DNA of 64,000 nt from Pseudomonas sp. B21-048 (GCF_024748615.1 NZ_CP087168.1:3968001-4032000); one strand, 5' to 3'. Shown: positions 26,169 through 34,779, counted from the first letter of the stretch. Program-made: numbers and translations. The notes: a model not told the origin generated them from the letters alone.

Positions 26169-26204
26169 GAAAAAACCGCACGCCATGATGGCAGTGCGGT
26201 TTTT
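26169..26204 (-). terminator. Hairpin between acpP and fabF
   Basis: ACCGCAC/GTGCGGT stem with a 12-nt loop, flanked by A-run and T-run on both sides, so it can act on the minus strand. Probably a partial terminator that makes acpP more abundant than fabF. Confidence 0.75.
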
Positions 26205-26233
26205 CCATGACAGCGAGCAACGATTACAAGCTA

Positions 26234-26470
26234 TTAAGCCTGATGGTTAGTAACGTAATCGATTGCGGCTTGTACAGTAGTGATCTTCTCAGCTTCTTCG
26301 TCAGGAATTTCGGTCTCGAATTCCTCTTCCAGAGCCATCACCAGCTCAACAGTGTCAAGGGAGTCGGCACCCAGGTCTTCAACGAAGGAAGCAGTGTTGA
26401 CCACTTCTTCTTCTTTAACGCCCAGTTGCTCAGCAACGATTTTCTTGACGCGCTCTTCGATGGTGCTCAT
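26234..26470 (-). CDS. acpP: Acyl carrier protein
   Basis: 78-aa acidic protein that carries growing acyl chains on a phosphopantetheine arm. The attachment serine is S37 in [18 protein letters not shown], and the N-terminus is the invariant [22 protein letters not shown] stands before the ATG. It has its own promoter (26523-26550) and a hairpin behind it, fitting the need for high expression within the fab operon. Confidence 0.98.
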   Translation of the reverse strand: MSTIEERVKKIVAEQLGVKEEEVVNTASFVEDLGADSLDTVELVMALEEEFETEIPDEEAEKITTVQAAIDYVTNHQA

Positions 26471-26522
26471 ACCTTGTTTTCACTCCTAATGGACAAATTC
26501 AGGCAGCTGGCCGGTGGGTAAG

Positions 26523-26550
26523 TGTATAGAAAGACTTTTCAGTTTTTCAA
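26523..26550 (-). promoter_or_regulatory. Probable acpP promoter
   Basis: Minus strand TTGAAA (26550-26545), 16-bp spacer, TATACA (26528-26523), about 50 bp before the acpP start. Confidence 0.55.
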
Positions 26551-26662
26551 CTGAAAGCTTCACTCCTCAAACCCTTAGGCCCTCTGCCGATAAAATAGAT
26601 TGCAGCTTTATAACGGATTTTAGACAGCTCGTATGACATTTTTTTGAAGCAATCCGTCACAT

Positions 26663-27406
26663 TTAACTCATGTACATCCCGCCGTTCACCGGGATTGTAG
26701 CCCCAGTAACGTAAGCCGCACCGTCGGATGCAAGAAAAGCGACCACAGACGCGATCTCTTGAGCTTGCCCCAGACGACCCAGCGGAATCTGCGTCTGCAA
26801 GGCTTCACGCTGCGCCTCGGGCAGTTCACGGGTCATATCGGTGTCGATGAACCCAGGGGCCACCGAGTTTACCGTAATCGAACGCGAACCGACTTCACGC
26901 GCCAATGCACGACTGAAACCTTCCAGACCGGCCTTGGCGGCAGCGTAGTTTACTTGGCCTGCGTTGCCCATGGCACCCACAACCGAGCCAATACTGATAA
27001 TTCGTCCCCAACGGGCTTTGGTCATGCCGCGCAGAACGCCTTTGGACAGGCGAAACAGACTGTTCAGATTGGTATCGACGACGTCATGCCATTCGTCATC
27101 TTTCATGCGCATCATCAAGTTATCGCGGGTGATACCGGCATTATTGACCAGGATCGACGGCGCACCGAATTGCTCCTGAATGCTCGCCAGCACAGCCGCT
27201 ACGGACTCGTCGCTGGTGACATTGAGTTCCAGGCCAGCGCCCTGAATACCATTTTCTTTCAGGGTCGCAGCGATACGCTCAGCCCCCGAAGCGGAAGTCG
27301 CGGTGCCGATAACAATGGCACCCTGACGACCCAATTCCAGAGCGATAGCCTGGCCGATACCACGGCTGGCACCGGTGACCAATGCAACTTTACCTTGCAG
27401 GCTCAT
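26663..27406 (-). CDS. fabG: 3-oxoacyl-ACP reductase
   Basis: 247-aa NADPH-dependent SDR enzyme. TGASRGIGQAI is at 11-21, NNAGITRDNLMMRM near 88, catalytic Ser in SIGSVVGAMGNAGQVNYAAAK near 138 with Tyr and Lys in NYAAAKAG near 150, and the C-terminal GATIPVNGGMYM. The ATG at 27406 gives the standard MSLQGKVALVTG start and has AGGAGAAGC before it. It lies between fabD (16 bp) and acpP. Confidence 0.96.
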   Translation of the reverse strand: MSLQGKVALVTGASRGIGQAIALELGRQGAIVIGTATSASGAERIAATLKENGIQGAGLELNVTSDESVAAVLASIQEQFGAPSILVNNAGITRDNLMMRMKDDEWHDVVDTNLNSLFRLSKGVLRGMTKARWGRIISIGSVVGAMGNAGQVNYAAAKAGLEGFSRALAREVGSRSITVNSVAPGFIDTDMTRELPEAQREALQTQIPLGRLGQAQEIASVVAFLASDGAAYVTGATIPVNGGMYMS

Positions 27407-27422
27407 GCAAGCTTCTCCTTGT

Positions 27423-28361
27423 TCAGACCAACGCTGCACGGGCGGCAGCGAAAGCGTCTGGGGTATTGAGATTAGAGGTCGACACGCCTTCGGCGCAACG
27501 TTTGTTCAAACCGGCAAGTACTTTGCCAGGGCCGCATTCGACCAGTTCGGTCGCGCCCTTGGCAGCCAGCGCCTGGACCGACTCGACCCAGCGCACAGGC
27601 TTGTAGAGCTGTTCAAGCAGATCGCGCTTGAGGGTTTCCAGATCGGCCGGCACGTTGGCGCTGACGTTCTGTACCACAGGAATCTGCGGCGCCTGCCAGT
27701 CGATCGCTGCGATCGACTCGGCGAACCGCTCGGCGGCTGGGCGCATCAATTCGCAGTGGGACGGCACGCTGACCGGCAATGGCATGGCGCGCTTGGCGCC
27801 ACGTGCCTTGCAGCCTTCGATGGCGCGCTCAACCGCCGCCTTGGCGCCAGCGATCACCACCTGGCCCGGGGAGTTGAAGTTCACCGCGCTCACCACTTCA
27901 CCTTGCGCCGCTTCGGCACAGGCTGCCAGCACGTCGGCATCGTCCAGACCAAGGATGGCGGCCATGCCACCCTGCCCGGCCGGAACGGCTTCCTGCATCA
28001 ACTGACCGCGGCGCTCTACCAGCTTCACCGCGTCGCCCAGGCTCAGACTGCCTGCAGCGACGAGGGCGCTGTATTCGCCCAGGCTGTGACCGGCAACGTA
28101 AGCCGGACGCGCGCCGCCTTCAGCCAGCCACAGGCGCCACAAGGCGATCGAGGCGGTCAGAATGGCCGGCTGGGTTTTATCGGTTTGATTGAGTTGTTCT
28201 TCCGGCCCTTGCTGGGTCAGTGCCCACAGGTCGTAACCCAGAGCATCGGAAGCTTCTTTGAATGTTTCGAGGACCACCGGATGTTGCGCGCCCAACTCGG
28301 CCAGCATGCCGAGGGACTGCGAACCCTGTCCTGGAAAGACGAATGCGAGGGAAGCAGACAT
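27423..28361 (-). CDS. fabD: Malonyl-CoA-ACP transacylase
   Basis: 312 aa. It transfers malonyl groups from CoA to ACP. The N-terminal FVFPGQGSQSLGM is at about 6-18, the nucleophile in GHSLGEYSALVAAG near 92, the catalytic His in SVPSHCELM near 200, and the C-terminal ELVECGPGKVLAGLNKR. The longer frame to 28460 is unsupported; ATG 28361 gives the family start MSASLAFVFPGQGSQ. Order plsX-fabD-fabG-acpP is conserved. Confidence 0.96.
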   Translation of the reverse strand: MSASLAFVFPGQGSQSLGMLAELGAQHPVVLETFKEASDALGYDLWALTQQGPEEQLNQTDKTQPAILTASIALWRLWLAEGGARPAYVAGHSLGEYSALVAAGSLSLGDAVKLVERRGQLMQEAVPAGQGGMAAILGLDDADVLAACAEAAQGEVVSAVNFNSPGQVVIAGAKAAVERAIEGCKARGAKRAMPLPVSVPSHCELMRPAAERFAESIAAIDWQAPQIPVVQNVSANVPADLETLKRDLLEQLYKPVRWVESVQALAAKGATELVECGPGKVLAGLNKRCAEGVSTSNLNTPDAFAAARAALV

Positions 28362-28486
28362 GTAACAAGCCCCTAATGATCTTGTCGTCGGAGAATTGAC
28401 GTCCCGCTTGTGGAACGCAAGAAACTCACAGTTGGATGGCCCATTGAACTGAGCGGTCACATTTAAGCATTGTCCGACGAAAACAC

Positions 28487-29497
28487 CTAAGGCAACAAAT
28501 CTTCCAGGCGCCCATGAAGCCGCTCCGGCAAGTTTTCCTGGATCTCGATCAGCGCGCGCTGAATCGCACTCTGAAAACCCTGTACCCCCGCCGAACCATG
28601 GCTTTTCACGACAATTCCCTGCAAACCGAGGAAACTTGCGCCGTTATGTCGCGCCGGCGCCAGTTCGGCCTGCAAGCGCTTCATCAGCGGCAGCGCCAGT
28701 GCGCCCACCATTTTCGACGCGAAATTTTTCTTGAACAACGCCTCAATGCGCCCGGCAATCATGGTCGCCAGGCCTTCGCTGGACTTGAGCAGGATGTTGC
28801 CGACAAAGCCGTCACACACCACCACATCCGCCTCGCCACGGTACAAGCCGTCACCTTCGACAAACCCGATGTAGTTGATGCCACGAGCACTCTGCAACAA
28901 GGTGGCCGCCAGTTTGACCTGCTGATTGCCCTTGATGTCTTCGGTGCCGATGTTCAGCAATGCGACCCTTGGGCGAACGATGCCCAAGGTTTCTGCCGCG
29001 ACCGACCCCATCACTGCAAACTGCAATAAGTGCTCGGCACTGCAATCGACGTTGGCACCCAGGTCGAGCAACTGGCAGTAGCCCTTCTGCGTCGGAATGG
29101 CCGCGATCATTGCCGGCCGATCGATGCCCGGCAAGGTCTTGAGCACAAACCGTGACAACGCCATCAGCGCCCCGGTATTACCGGCACTGACACAGGCCTG
29201 AACCTTGCCATCACGCAGCAATTCCAGCGCCACGCGCATCGACGAATCGGGTTTGCCGCGCAAGGCCTGGGCAGGTTTTTCGTCCATGGTGATGACTTCG
29301 GACGCCGGCGCAATCGACAGGCGCGCGCGATCCACAGCCGATTGGCTGGCGAGCAATTCTTCAAGAAGGGAGGGTTGACCGACGAGGGTCAGGTGCAGCG
29401 AGGGCGTAGCAGACAGACAAGCAAGGCTGGCCTGAACAATGCTGCGGGGACCGAAGTCCCCGCCCATTGCGTCAATCGCGATGACTTGAGCGGACAA
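28487..29497 (-). CDS. plsX: Phosphate acyltransferase PlsX
   Basis: 336-aa peripheral membrane enzyme that makes acyl-phosphate from acyl-ACP for phospholipid synthesis. The N-terminal [11 protein letters not shown] is at 7-17, [16 protein letters not shown] near 103, and [24 protein letters not shown] near 214 (part: [18 protein letters not shown]). The gene starts 3 bp after rpmF, so the two are tightly coupled, as in most proteobacteria. Confidence 0.95.
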   Translation of the reverse strand: MSAQVIAIDAMGGDFGPRSIVQASLACLSATPSLHLTLVGQPSLLEELLASQSAVDRARLSIAPASEVITMDEKPAQALRGKPDSSMRVALELLRDGKVQACVSAGNTGALMALSRFVLKTLPGIDRPAMIAAIPTQKGYCQLLDLGANVDCSAEHLLQFAVMGSVAAETLGIVRPRVALLNIGTEDIKGNQQVKLAATLLQSARGINYIGFVEGDGLYRGEADVVVCDGFVGNILLKSSEGLATMIAGRIEALFKKNFASKMVGALALPLMKRLQAELAPARHNGASFLGLQGIVVKSHGSAGVQGFQSAIQRALIEIQENLPERLHGRLEDLLP

Positions 29498-29500
29498 GGA

Positions 29501-29683
29501 TTACTCGTCAGCGCCCTTGTCGATCACTTTACGACCACGGTAAACGCCTTCTGGCGATACGTGGTGACGCAGGTGAACTTCACCGGTGGTTTTTTCTACA
29601 GACAGGGTGCTAGCCTCGAGAGCGTCGTGCGAACGACGCATGTCACGGGCAGAGCGGGATTTTTTGTTCTGCTGAACAGCCAT
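29501..29683 (-). CDS. rpmF: 50S ribosomal protein L32
   Basis: 60 aa. The N-terminal [19 protein letters not shown] is the conserved L32 start, followed by the [17 protein letters not shown] core. It has no zinc cysteines, as in other gammaproteobacteria. It sits between yceD and plsX with AGGAG before the ATG. Confidence 0.97.
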
Positions 29684-29696
29684 AATTGATTAACTC

Positions 29697-30224
29697 CTAA
29701 ACGTTTGGGTCACGCTTTAACTGCGCCAATACACTGAACGGGTTGGACCGCGTTACCTCGTCCTCGCTCGGTTCGGGCTCATCGAGACCCGCCGGCTGCT
29801 GGCATTCTTCCGGATGATGAGCAGGCACAATGGGCAAGGCGAGCAGAAGCTCCTCCTCGATCAGTGACTGCAGATCCAAAGGATCTTCGCCCAGTTCCAG
29901 CACGTCATAACCTTTCGGCAACGACTGGGTATTCGCACCCTCCTTCACCACAGCATAACTGCATTCGCTATGGATCGGCAGGGTGACCAGCTCAAGACAA
30001 CGCTGGCAAACCATTTTGACTTCGGTGTCGATAAAGCTGTGAATTACCACAGATTTACGTTCATCTCGTTCAAAAACGAATTTAGCCTGCACCGTACCGA
30101 CAGTATCGGAAAGCGGGTCGCAGAGTCTCTCCAAATCGGCCAGCAGCAGTTCACCTTGAAGGGTGGTGCCACGGTCAGCCAATTTGCGCGGGTCAACGTG
30201 AGGTGGAATCGGGTCATTCAACAT
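29697..30224 (-). CDS. yceD: YceD/DUF177 family protein (large-subunit rRNA accumulation)
   Basis: 175 aa. Homologues in E. coli and plants are linked to 23S rRNA accumulation; the gene is always next to rpmF, here 13 bp. The conserved part is around MVCQRCLELVTLPIHSECSYAVV near 85 (CQRC pair plus E), then LGEDPLDLQSLIEEELLLALPIVPAHHPEEC, whose last Cys may join the CxxC pair as a metal site. There is no Shine-Dalgarno before ATG 30224 and the promoter -10 ends only nine bases upstream, so translation may start on an almost leaderless mRNA. Confidence 0.9.
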   Translation of the reverse strand: MLNDPIPPHVDPRKLADRGTTLQGELLLADLERLCDPLSDTVGTVQAKFVFERDERKSVVIHSFIDTEVKMVCQRCLELVTLPIHSECSYAVVKEGANTQSLPKGYDVLELGEDPLDLQSLIEEELLLALPIVPAHHPEECQQPAGLDEPEPSEDEVTRSNPFSVLAQLKRDPNV

Positions 30225-30233
30225 AGGCGCAGC

Positions 30234-30261
30234 ATTATAGGGATGCCCCCAGCCATGTCAA
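30234..30261 (-). promoter_or_regulatory. Near-consensus promoter of the yceD-rpmF-fab operon
   Basis: Minus strand TTGACA (30261-30256), 16-bp spacer, TATAAT (30239-30234). Both hexamers are perfect. The predicted start lies about three bases before the yceD ATG. Confidence 0.8.
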
Positions 30262-30329
30262 AGGAAATTCAGCCCTGTCCGTCACTTGCAAGCCTCGCTA
30301 GAATTTGCCCCTGCTCTTTGGAGATGCGC

Positions 30330-30908
30330 ATGCTGCCTTTATTACTCGCTTCAAGCTCGACCTATCGCCGGGAATTGCTGGCCCGCTTGCAGCTGCCGTT
30401 CACGTGCAGCTCGCCGGATATCGACGAAAGTCATCGCCCCGACGAGTCAGCCGTCGAGCTGGTAAAGCGCCTCGCCGAAGAAAAAGCCCGCGCACTTGCT
30501 GGCAGTCATCCAGCCCACCTGATCATCGGATCGGATCAGGTCGCCATACTTGGCGAGCGGATTATCGGCAAACCCCACACCTTCGAAAAGGCCCGCGAAC
30601 AACTGCTGGCATCCAGCGGTGCAAGCGTGACCTTCCTGACCGGCCTGGCACTGCTCAATAGCCAAACCGGCCATTGCCAGGTCGATTGCGTGCCCTTTAC
30701 CGTACACATGCGCACACTCGACGCAGCGCGCATCGAACGCTATCTGCGCACTGAACAGCCCTATGACTGCGCTGGCAGCTTCAAGGCCGAAGGTTTGGGG
30801 GTGAGCCTGTTTCAAAGCACCGAAGGCCCTGACGCCACCAGCCTGATCGGCCTGCCGTTGATTCGCCTGATCGACATGCTGCTGGCCGAAGGCGTGCAAA
30901 TTCCCTGA
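30330..30908 (+). CDS. Maf-like nucleoside triphosphate pyrophosphatase (YceF type)
   Basis: 192 aa. Hydrolyses non-canonical or methylated nucleotides (YceF acts on m7GTP in E. coli). The N-terminal LLLASSSTYRRELLARL is at 3-19, SPDIDES near 31, IIGSDQVAILGERIIGKP near 69, and CAGSFKAEGLGVSLF near 151. ATG 30330 is preferred to ATG 30324 because GGAG is six bases before it. It is divergent from yceD; in relatives it is followed directly by convergent sppA, but here the bacteriocin element intervenes. Confidence 0.92.
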   Translation: MLPLLLASSSTYRRELLARLQLPFTCSSPDIDESHRPDESAVELVKRLAEEKARALAGSHPAHLIIGSDQVAILGERIIGKPHTFEKAREQLLASSGASVTFLTGLALLNSQTGHCQVDCVPFTVHMRTLDAARIERYLRTEQPYDCAGSFKAEGLGVSLFQSTEGPDATSLIGLPLIRLIDMLLAEGVQIP

Positions 30909-30910
30909 CC

Positions 30911-30953
30911 ATAAAAAAACCGGCCGCAACGACTCAATGCCGATCCGTTAAGC
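30911..30953. repeat. Left border of the bacteriocin element: terminator half plus terminal inverted repeat
   Basis: ATAAAAAAACCGGCC (30911-30925) is complementary to GGCCGGTTTTTTAT at 33741-33754. AATGCCGATCCGTTAAGC (30936-30953) is complementary to GCTTAACTGATCGGCATT at 33714-33731 in 17 of 18 positions. A hairpin CTGATAGG/CCTATCAG follows at 30975-30997. The remaining stretch to 31334 holds no gene; it should contain the bacteriocin promoter. Confidence 0.7.
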
Positions 30954-31334
30954 AATTTCAATAGCAACGCTGAACTGATAGGCAATAGTCCTATCAGCGG
31001 AGTTTTAATCCGACATTTCAAACTTTAAAGCGCCGAACTTGCAAACGATCCGACCCATCAGCAGCAAAAACGCGCTTTTCAAGCAGGCGATCGGCGCCAC
31101 GAGTCAAATCCGGGTAACAGATCATCAATCCCTACAGAACGCACCAAAAATTTCTGCCTGAAATCGGATTTTTTGATGTAAGAAATATTACTGTGGATCG
31201 TAGTTGATATTGAACTTACCCAATCTCTAAAGACGTTATACGCAGTAAACATTTTACTGTTGATAGGGTGCCGTGGTTGCGGCATAACTTAGACGCTCTT
31301 CAAATGGAATTTAAATTATTGCAAGGGACGCTGC

Positions 31335-33107
31335 ATGCAAAATTCTATCGCTTCTCCTCCGCCTTTGACATCATCGAACGCCCCGCCCAACCCACCCATG
31401 GAATATCCAAGGTTTCTGTCAAATTTTGACAGTGCTCTAAATTGGGATGGAGCGCTTCCGACGGTTACTGTGGCTCACCGTATTGAAACTATCGATAAAG
31501 AGCCCGACGCATATTCAAAGTTAGTAGCTATAGCACATTCGGCGCAAGATCAGATAAGAGGTGTTTTTTCGAATGGTACGGCGGGCGTTCGAAATGAAAT
31601 AGAGGGGCGTATAAGCTCAGCCACTGATGCCCACCCATTCAACAAGCTGGAGGGCGCCTTAAAAAAGAAAATTATTATTGTCGAGCTCCTGCAACGAGTT
31701 AGATTGAATAGGAGCTGGTATGAAGCGGATGCATTTTTTGGCATAGATGCATTGTCGCTCGACAGCATGGAAAGTGCCGAGCTATTCGCAGCTTATGTGG
31801 ATTCAGCAGAACACGATGCAGAACGCCTAGGCCTTTATGAAAGCTTCCTGAGATCTCTGACAGCCGCCTACGTTAAACGAATACTTGTCGAGGCTGTTTC
31901 CATTTTGGACGACGCATCTCCAGCTATAGATGCTGCAATCCACTCTGCCTTGGCTAGAGGCGAAACTGCCTACAGCTTCAATTTAACCCTTAGTCAATCC
32001 GCGCAGGTGGTCACTGTGGCGGGTGCCGCCACCCTCCAAAACGCGGACGGTTGGACCTTCGAGGCAGCGATCCGTAAAAGCGTTTTGTTGTTGACAGGGT
32101 TGGGAGACGTAGTTCTCAGTCGAGCGACGGCGATTGGGATCGGTGCGTTGCTCTATTCACCCTCTTTGGGTAACGGCGAGCGTTATCCTCAAACGGCACT
32201 CAAACTATCTGGCAGTGCAGTCTTGCCAGATGCACCGTCCAACCTGAATGAAATCGCCGCTGTCGAAGGAACCATCGATCTTCCCTACCGGATTTATGGT
32301 GACCTTGGCCAATACACCCTCGTTGCAACGCCGGCGGGAGGGGGCATTTCATCAGCGGTACCAGTTCGAGCGCTGGAGTTCGACCAGAAGACTAACAGCT
32401 ACAGCTTCACCTCCACCGACACACCACCGATCACCCTCAGTTTTCCCATTATCCACTGGGATAACAGTTCGACAACTTCACCTGCTAGACCCGTGGAAGT
32501 ACCGCGTTACAGTGGCGTTGAGCTATTGCCACTACTCGTGCAGCCCGAGACATTGCCTGCGTTCGAGTTACCGGACTTCAGGGATTGTATTTACTGTTTT
32601 CCGATCAACAGCGGCTTGCCGCCGATTTATGTTGTTTTCAATAGCCCTTATGAAGGGGCTACTACGAGAGGAAAGTACAGCGGTCGATTGTTCAATCCCG
32701 CCCAGGCCGGAGGCCCAATCCTGGATTTGGATTGGACCAATACTAGCGTCACGAAAGCGGGTATTGATCTTGTCAAATTGCATACGGGCCGCTTCGAACC
32801 TTCGGATGCCAATGCAATCATGGTTGATCGCTTGGAAAGGATATTTGAGGGTAAATTAGTAGTCACGGCTATCGACAAACGTTTCTATACTCATGAGTTG
32901 AGAGAGCTTGAACGCTTCAGAACATTAGGTGTGATAGATGGCGTAAGGCCGAATGATGAAGGTGCTACTTGGAATAATACCCACGCGGCGACTTTGGAAG
33001 ACTACAAACTCAAGGATGCTTCTGAATTGCTCTACACACCTGATGCTTTAGAGGCGGATGAAAAACAACGGGAAAGAATGTACAAACAACTGGGCGGAGT
33101 AAAATAA
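31335..33107 (+). CDS. S-type pyocin-like bacteriocin with unassigned C-terminal toxin domain
   Basis: 590 aa. Residues 1-25 are Pro/Ser-rich; 30-250 are mostly helical (receptor/translocation region). About 300-400 look like the Pyocin_S domain: DLGQYTLVATPAGGGISSAV then PVRALEFDQKTNSYSFTS and PPITLSFPIIHWD. From about 428 a separate toxin module begins at PIYVVFNSPYEGATTRGKYS and includes KLHTGRFEPSDANAIMVDRL, TDKR-like AIDKRFYTHELRELERFR and WNNTHAATLEDYKL. Conserved His, Glu and Arg suggest a nuclease, but I cannot match it to colicin E3, HNH or tRNase domains. There is no signal peptide and no adjacent lysis gene. Codon use is clearly AT-richer than in neighbours, a sign of transfer. AGGGA lies seven bases before the ATG, and the stop overlaps the immunity start. 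Confidence 0.8.
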   Translation: MQNSIASPPPLTSSNAPPNPPMEYPRFLSNFDSALNWDGALPTVTVAHRIETIDKEPDAYSKLVAIAHSAQDQIRGVFSNGTAGVRNEIEGRISSATDAHPFNKLEGALKKKIIIVELLQRVRLNRSWYEADAFFGIDALSLDSMESAELFAAYVDSAEHDAERLGLYESFLRSLTAAYVKRILVEAVSILDDASPAIDAAIHSALARGETAYSFNLTLSQSAQVVTVAGAATLQNADGWTFEAAIRKSVLLLTGLGDVVLSRATAIGIGALLYSPSLGNGERYPQTALKLSGSAVLPDAPSNLNEIAAVEGTIDLPYRIYGDLGQYTLVATPAGGGISSAVPVRALEFDQKTNSYSFTSTDTPPITLSFPIIHWDNSSTTSPARPVEVPRYSGVELLPLLVQPETLPAFELPDFRDCIYCFPINSGLPPIYVVFNSPYEGATTRGKYSGRLFNPAQAGGPILDLDWTNTSVTKAGIDLVKLHTGRFEPSDANAIMVDRLERIFEGKLVVTAIDKRFYTHELRELERFRTLGVIDGVRPNDEGATWNNTHAATLEDYKLKDASELLYTPDALEADEKQRERMYKQLGGVK

Positions 33108-33379
33108 TGGGTGTCATAAAAGAAATTGTGCTCAACGAAGAGCCCGAAGAGGTGATTCTATTTTTCACGAAGCCTGAGTTAGGTATCTCGCTTCCTCAAC
33201 TGGACAGATTTTACAATATGGCTAGCTGGGCGCATGTGGGAGACAACATGGGATTATTGCATCTTGTTTGGAAAATGCGTGACGCTGGATTTGTAAAAAT
33301 GGATGGAACCGGGATTAGGAGGGGGCCTAACTGGAGGGAGCCGATATTCATGGTAGAGGGAAAATATACTTTTGATTGA
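33107..33379 (+). CDS. Probable cognate immunity protein
   Basis: 90 aa, acidic N-terminal half (KEIVLNEEPEEVILFFTKPE) and a more basic C-terminal half (GTGIRRGPNWREPIFMVEG). No domain is recognised. The gene starts on the last base of the bacteriocin stop codon (TAATG), the usual arrangement for bacteriocin immunity genes. Its AT-rich composition matches the toxin gene. The immunity role is inferred from position and size only. Confidence 0.7.
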   Translation: MGVIKEIVLNEEPEEVILFFTKPELGISLPQLDRFYNMASWAHVGDNMGLLHLVWKMRDAGFVKMDGTGIRRGPNWREPIFMVEGKYTFD

Positions 33380-33537
33380 TATTGCTAAGCCTCTGTCACC
33401 TTCAGGGGCGACAAGCTATATCTATTGTTTCGAGGACGTCCGACGCCCTGACCTTGGTGATTGGATTCAGCCTAGCCCAGAGATATGCTTACGATTGCTT
33501 CAGGGGTAGACGATTAACAAAAAGCGAGCGCCTGCGT

Positions 33538-33573
33538 AATGCCGGTCAGCTATGCTGACTGGCATTTTTATTT
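33538..33573 (+). terminator. Terminator of the bacteriocin-immunity operon
   Basis: AATGCCGGTCAGC/GCTGACTGGCATT, 13-bp stem with one mismatch and a 3-nt loop, followed by TTTATTTT. The sequence between the immunity stop and this hairpin holds no convincing gene. Confidence 0.85.
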
Positions 33574-33650
33574 TCAAGCCAGTCCTTCGACTGAATTTGG
33601 GGTGAAAGCAAAGTTGTGGGTCAGTTTCCATGCCCGAGCGAGACGCATAA

Positions 33651-33682
33651 AAAATCCGATACCCGTGCAGGCATCGGATTTT
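33651..33682. terminator. Bidirectional hairpin inside the right end of the element
   Basis: AAAATCCGAT/ATCGGATTTT with a 12-nt loop. It can stop minus-strand sppA transcripts before they reach the bacteriocin operon. Confidence 0.7.
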
Positions 33683-33713
33683 GATGTCTAGCGGCCAAAG
33701 GTCAAGCAAGATG

Positions 33714-33754
33714 GCTTAACTGATCGGCATTAACCACAAAGGCCGGTTTTTTAT
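33714..33754. repeat. Right border of the bacteriocin element
   Basis: GCTTAACTGATCGGCATT (33714-33731), the inverted counterpart of the left repeat, then nine bases and GGCCGGTTTTTTAT (33741-33754), the other half of a terminator stem. Confidence 0.7.
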
Positions 33755-33766
33755 ACAGCCAAAGGA

Positions 33767-34756
33767 TCAGCGCATCGACGGCCCCTGAAAGCCCATCCAC
33801 ATCGCCAAATGTTCAGCCACGCTGGCGCCGAGCTTTTTCGAGAAGCGATCGAATGGCGATTCCTCAATAGTGAAATCCACCAGCTCTTTCTCGCCGATCA
33901 CATCACGCGCAACCGAACTGGCATTGCCCAGACCATCGATCAAGCCCAACGACAGCGCCTGCTCACCCGACCAGATCAGCCCGGAGAACAGCTCCGGATG
34001 CTCTTTATCCTTCAGCCGATCACCCCGACCCTTCTTGACGCTGCTGATGAACTGCTGATGAGTGGTATCGAGCACGCCCTGCCAGAACTGGGTTTCCGCG
34101 AGCTTCTGGGGCTGGAACGGATCGAGGAACGATTTGTGCTCGCCGGAGGTGTAGGTACGACGCTCGACACCCAACTTCTCCATCGTCCCGACAAAACCGT
34201 AACCGGCCGCTGTCACACCAATGGAACCCACCAGGCTCGCCTTGTCGGCGTAGATCTGATCCGCTGCACTGGCGATGTAATAGGCACCGGAAGCGCCCAG
34301 ATCCGAGATCACCGCATAAACCTTGGTATCTGGATTCAGGCCGCGCAAACGACGGATTTCATCATAGACATAACCCGACTGCACCGGACTGCCGCCAGGG
34401 CTATTGATTCGCAGAATCACACCCTTGACCTTCTTGTCCTCGAAGGCTGCACGCAGACTGCCGACAATGTTGTCGGCACTGGCCGGCTCCTTGTCGGCGA
34501 TCATGCCGGTCACGTCGATCAGCGCCGTGTAACCGGAACCACGGGTGGCGCCTTTCTCCATGTCCATCAGCGGCGTGAACAGAATCAACATACCAAACAG
34601 ATACACAAAGGTCAGCAGCTTGAAGAAAATCCCCCAGCGACGAGACCGACGCTGTTCCTGCACACCAGCCAGCAGGGTCTTTTCCAGCAGCTTCCAACTC
34701 TTCTCGTCACCACTCTCCGCGCTCGCCTTGGCGGGCGACTTCCATTCGTCGGTCAT
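33767..34756 (-). CDS. sppA: Signal peptide peptidase SppA, short S49 type
   Basis: 329-aa inner-membrane serine protease that digests cleaved signal peptides. One membrane helix is WGIFFKLLTFVYLFGMLILF at about 42-61. The S49 core has INSPGGSPVQSGYVYDEIRR near 127, the nucleophile in DLGASGAYYIASAADQIYA near 162 and the general-base Lys in SGEHKSFLDPF near 217. The length is that of the single-domain SppA form. It is in a minus-strand group with the HAD phosphatase and rluC. Confidence 0.93.
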   Translation of the reverse strand: MTDEWKSPAKASAESGDEKSWKLLEKTLLAGVQEQRRSRRWGIFFKLLTFVYLFGMLILFTPLMDMEKGATRGSGYTALIDVTGMIADKEPASADNIVGSLRAAFEDKKVKGVILRINSPGGSPVQSGYVYDEIRRLRGLNPDTKVYAVISDLGASGAYYIASAADQIYADKASLVGSIGVTAAGYGFVGTMEKLGVERRTYTSGEHKSFLDPFQPQKLAETQFWQGVLDTTHQQFISSVKKGRGDRLKDKEHPELFSGLIWSGEQALSLGLIDGLGNASSVARDVIGEKELVDFTIEESPFDRFSKKLGASVAEHLAMWMGFQGPSMR

Positions 34757-34779
34757 GACATCTACTCCAGCAAAACCCG

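Noticed and set aside
31140..31334. LexA or PrtN box upstream of the bacteriocin
   Set aside because: I looked for CTGT-N8-ACAG and for spaced ATTG/GT pyocin boxes. Only partial resemblances such as ATTACTGTGG were found, not enough to call a site.
33376..33558. 60-aa frame after the immunity gene
   Set aside because: It overlaps the immunity stop, has no ribosome site, and lacks coding character; it runs into the operon terminator.
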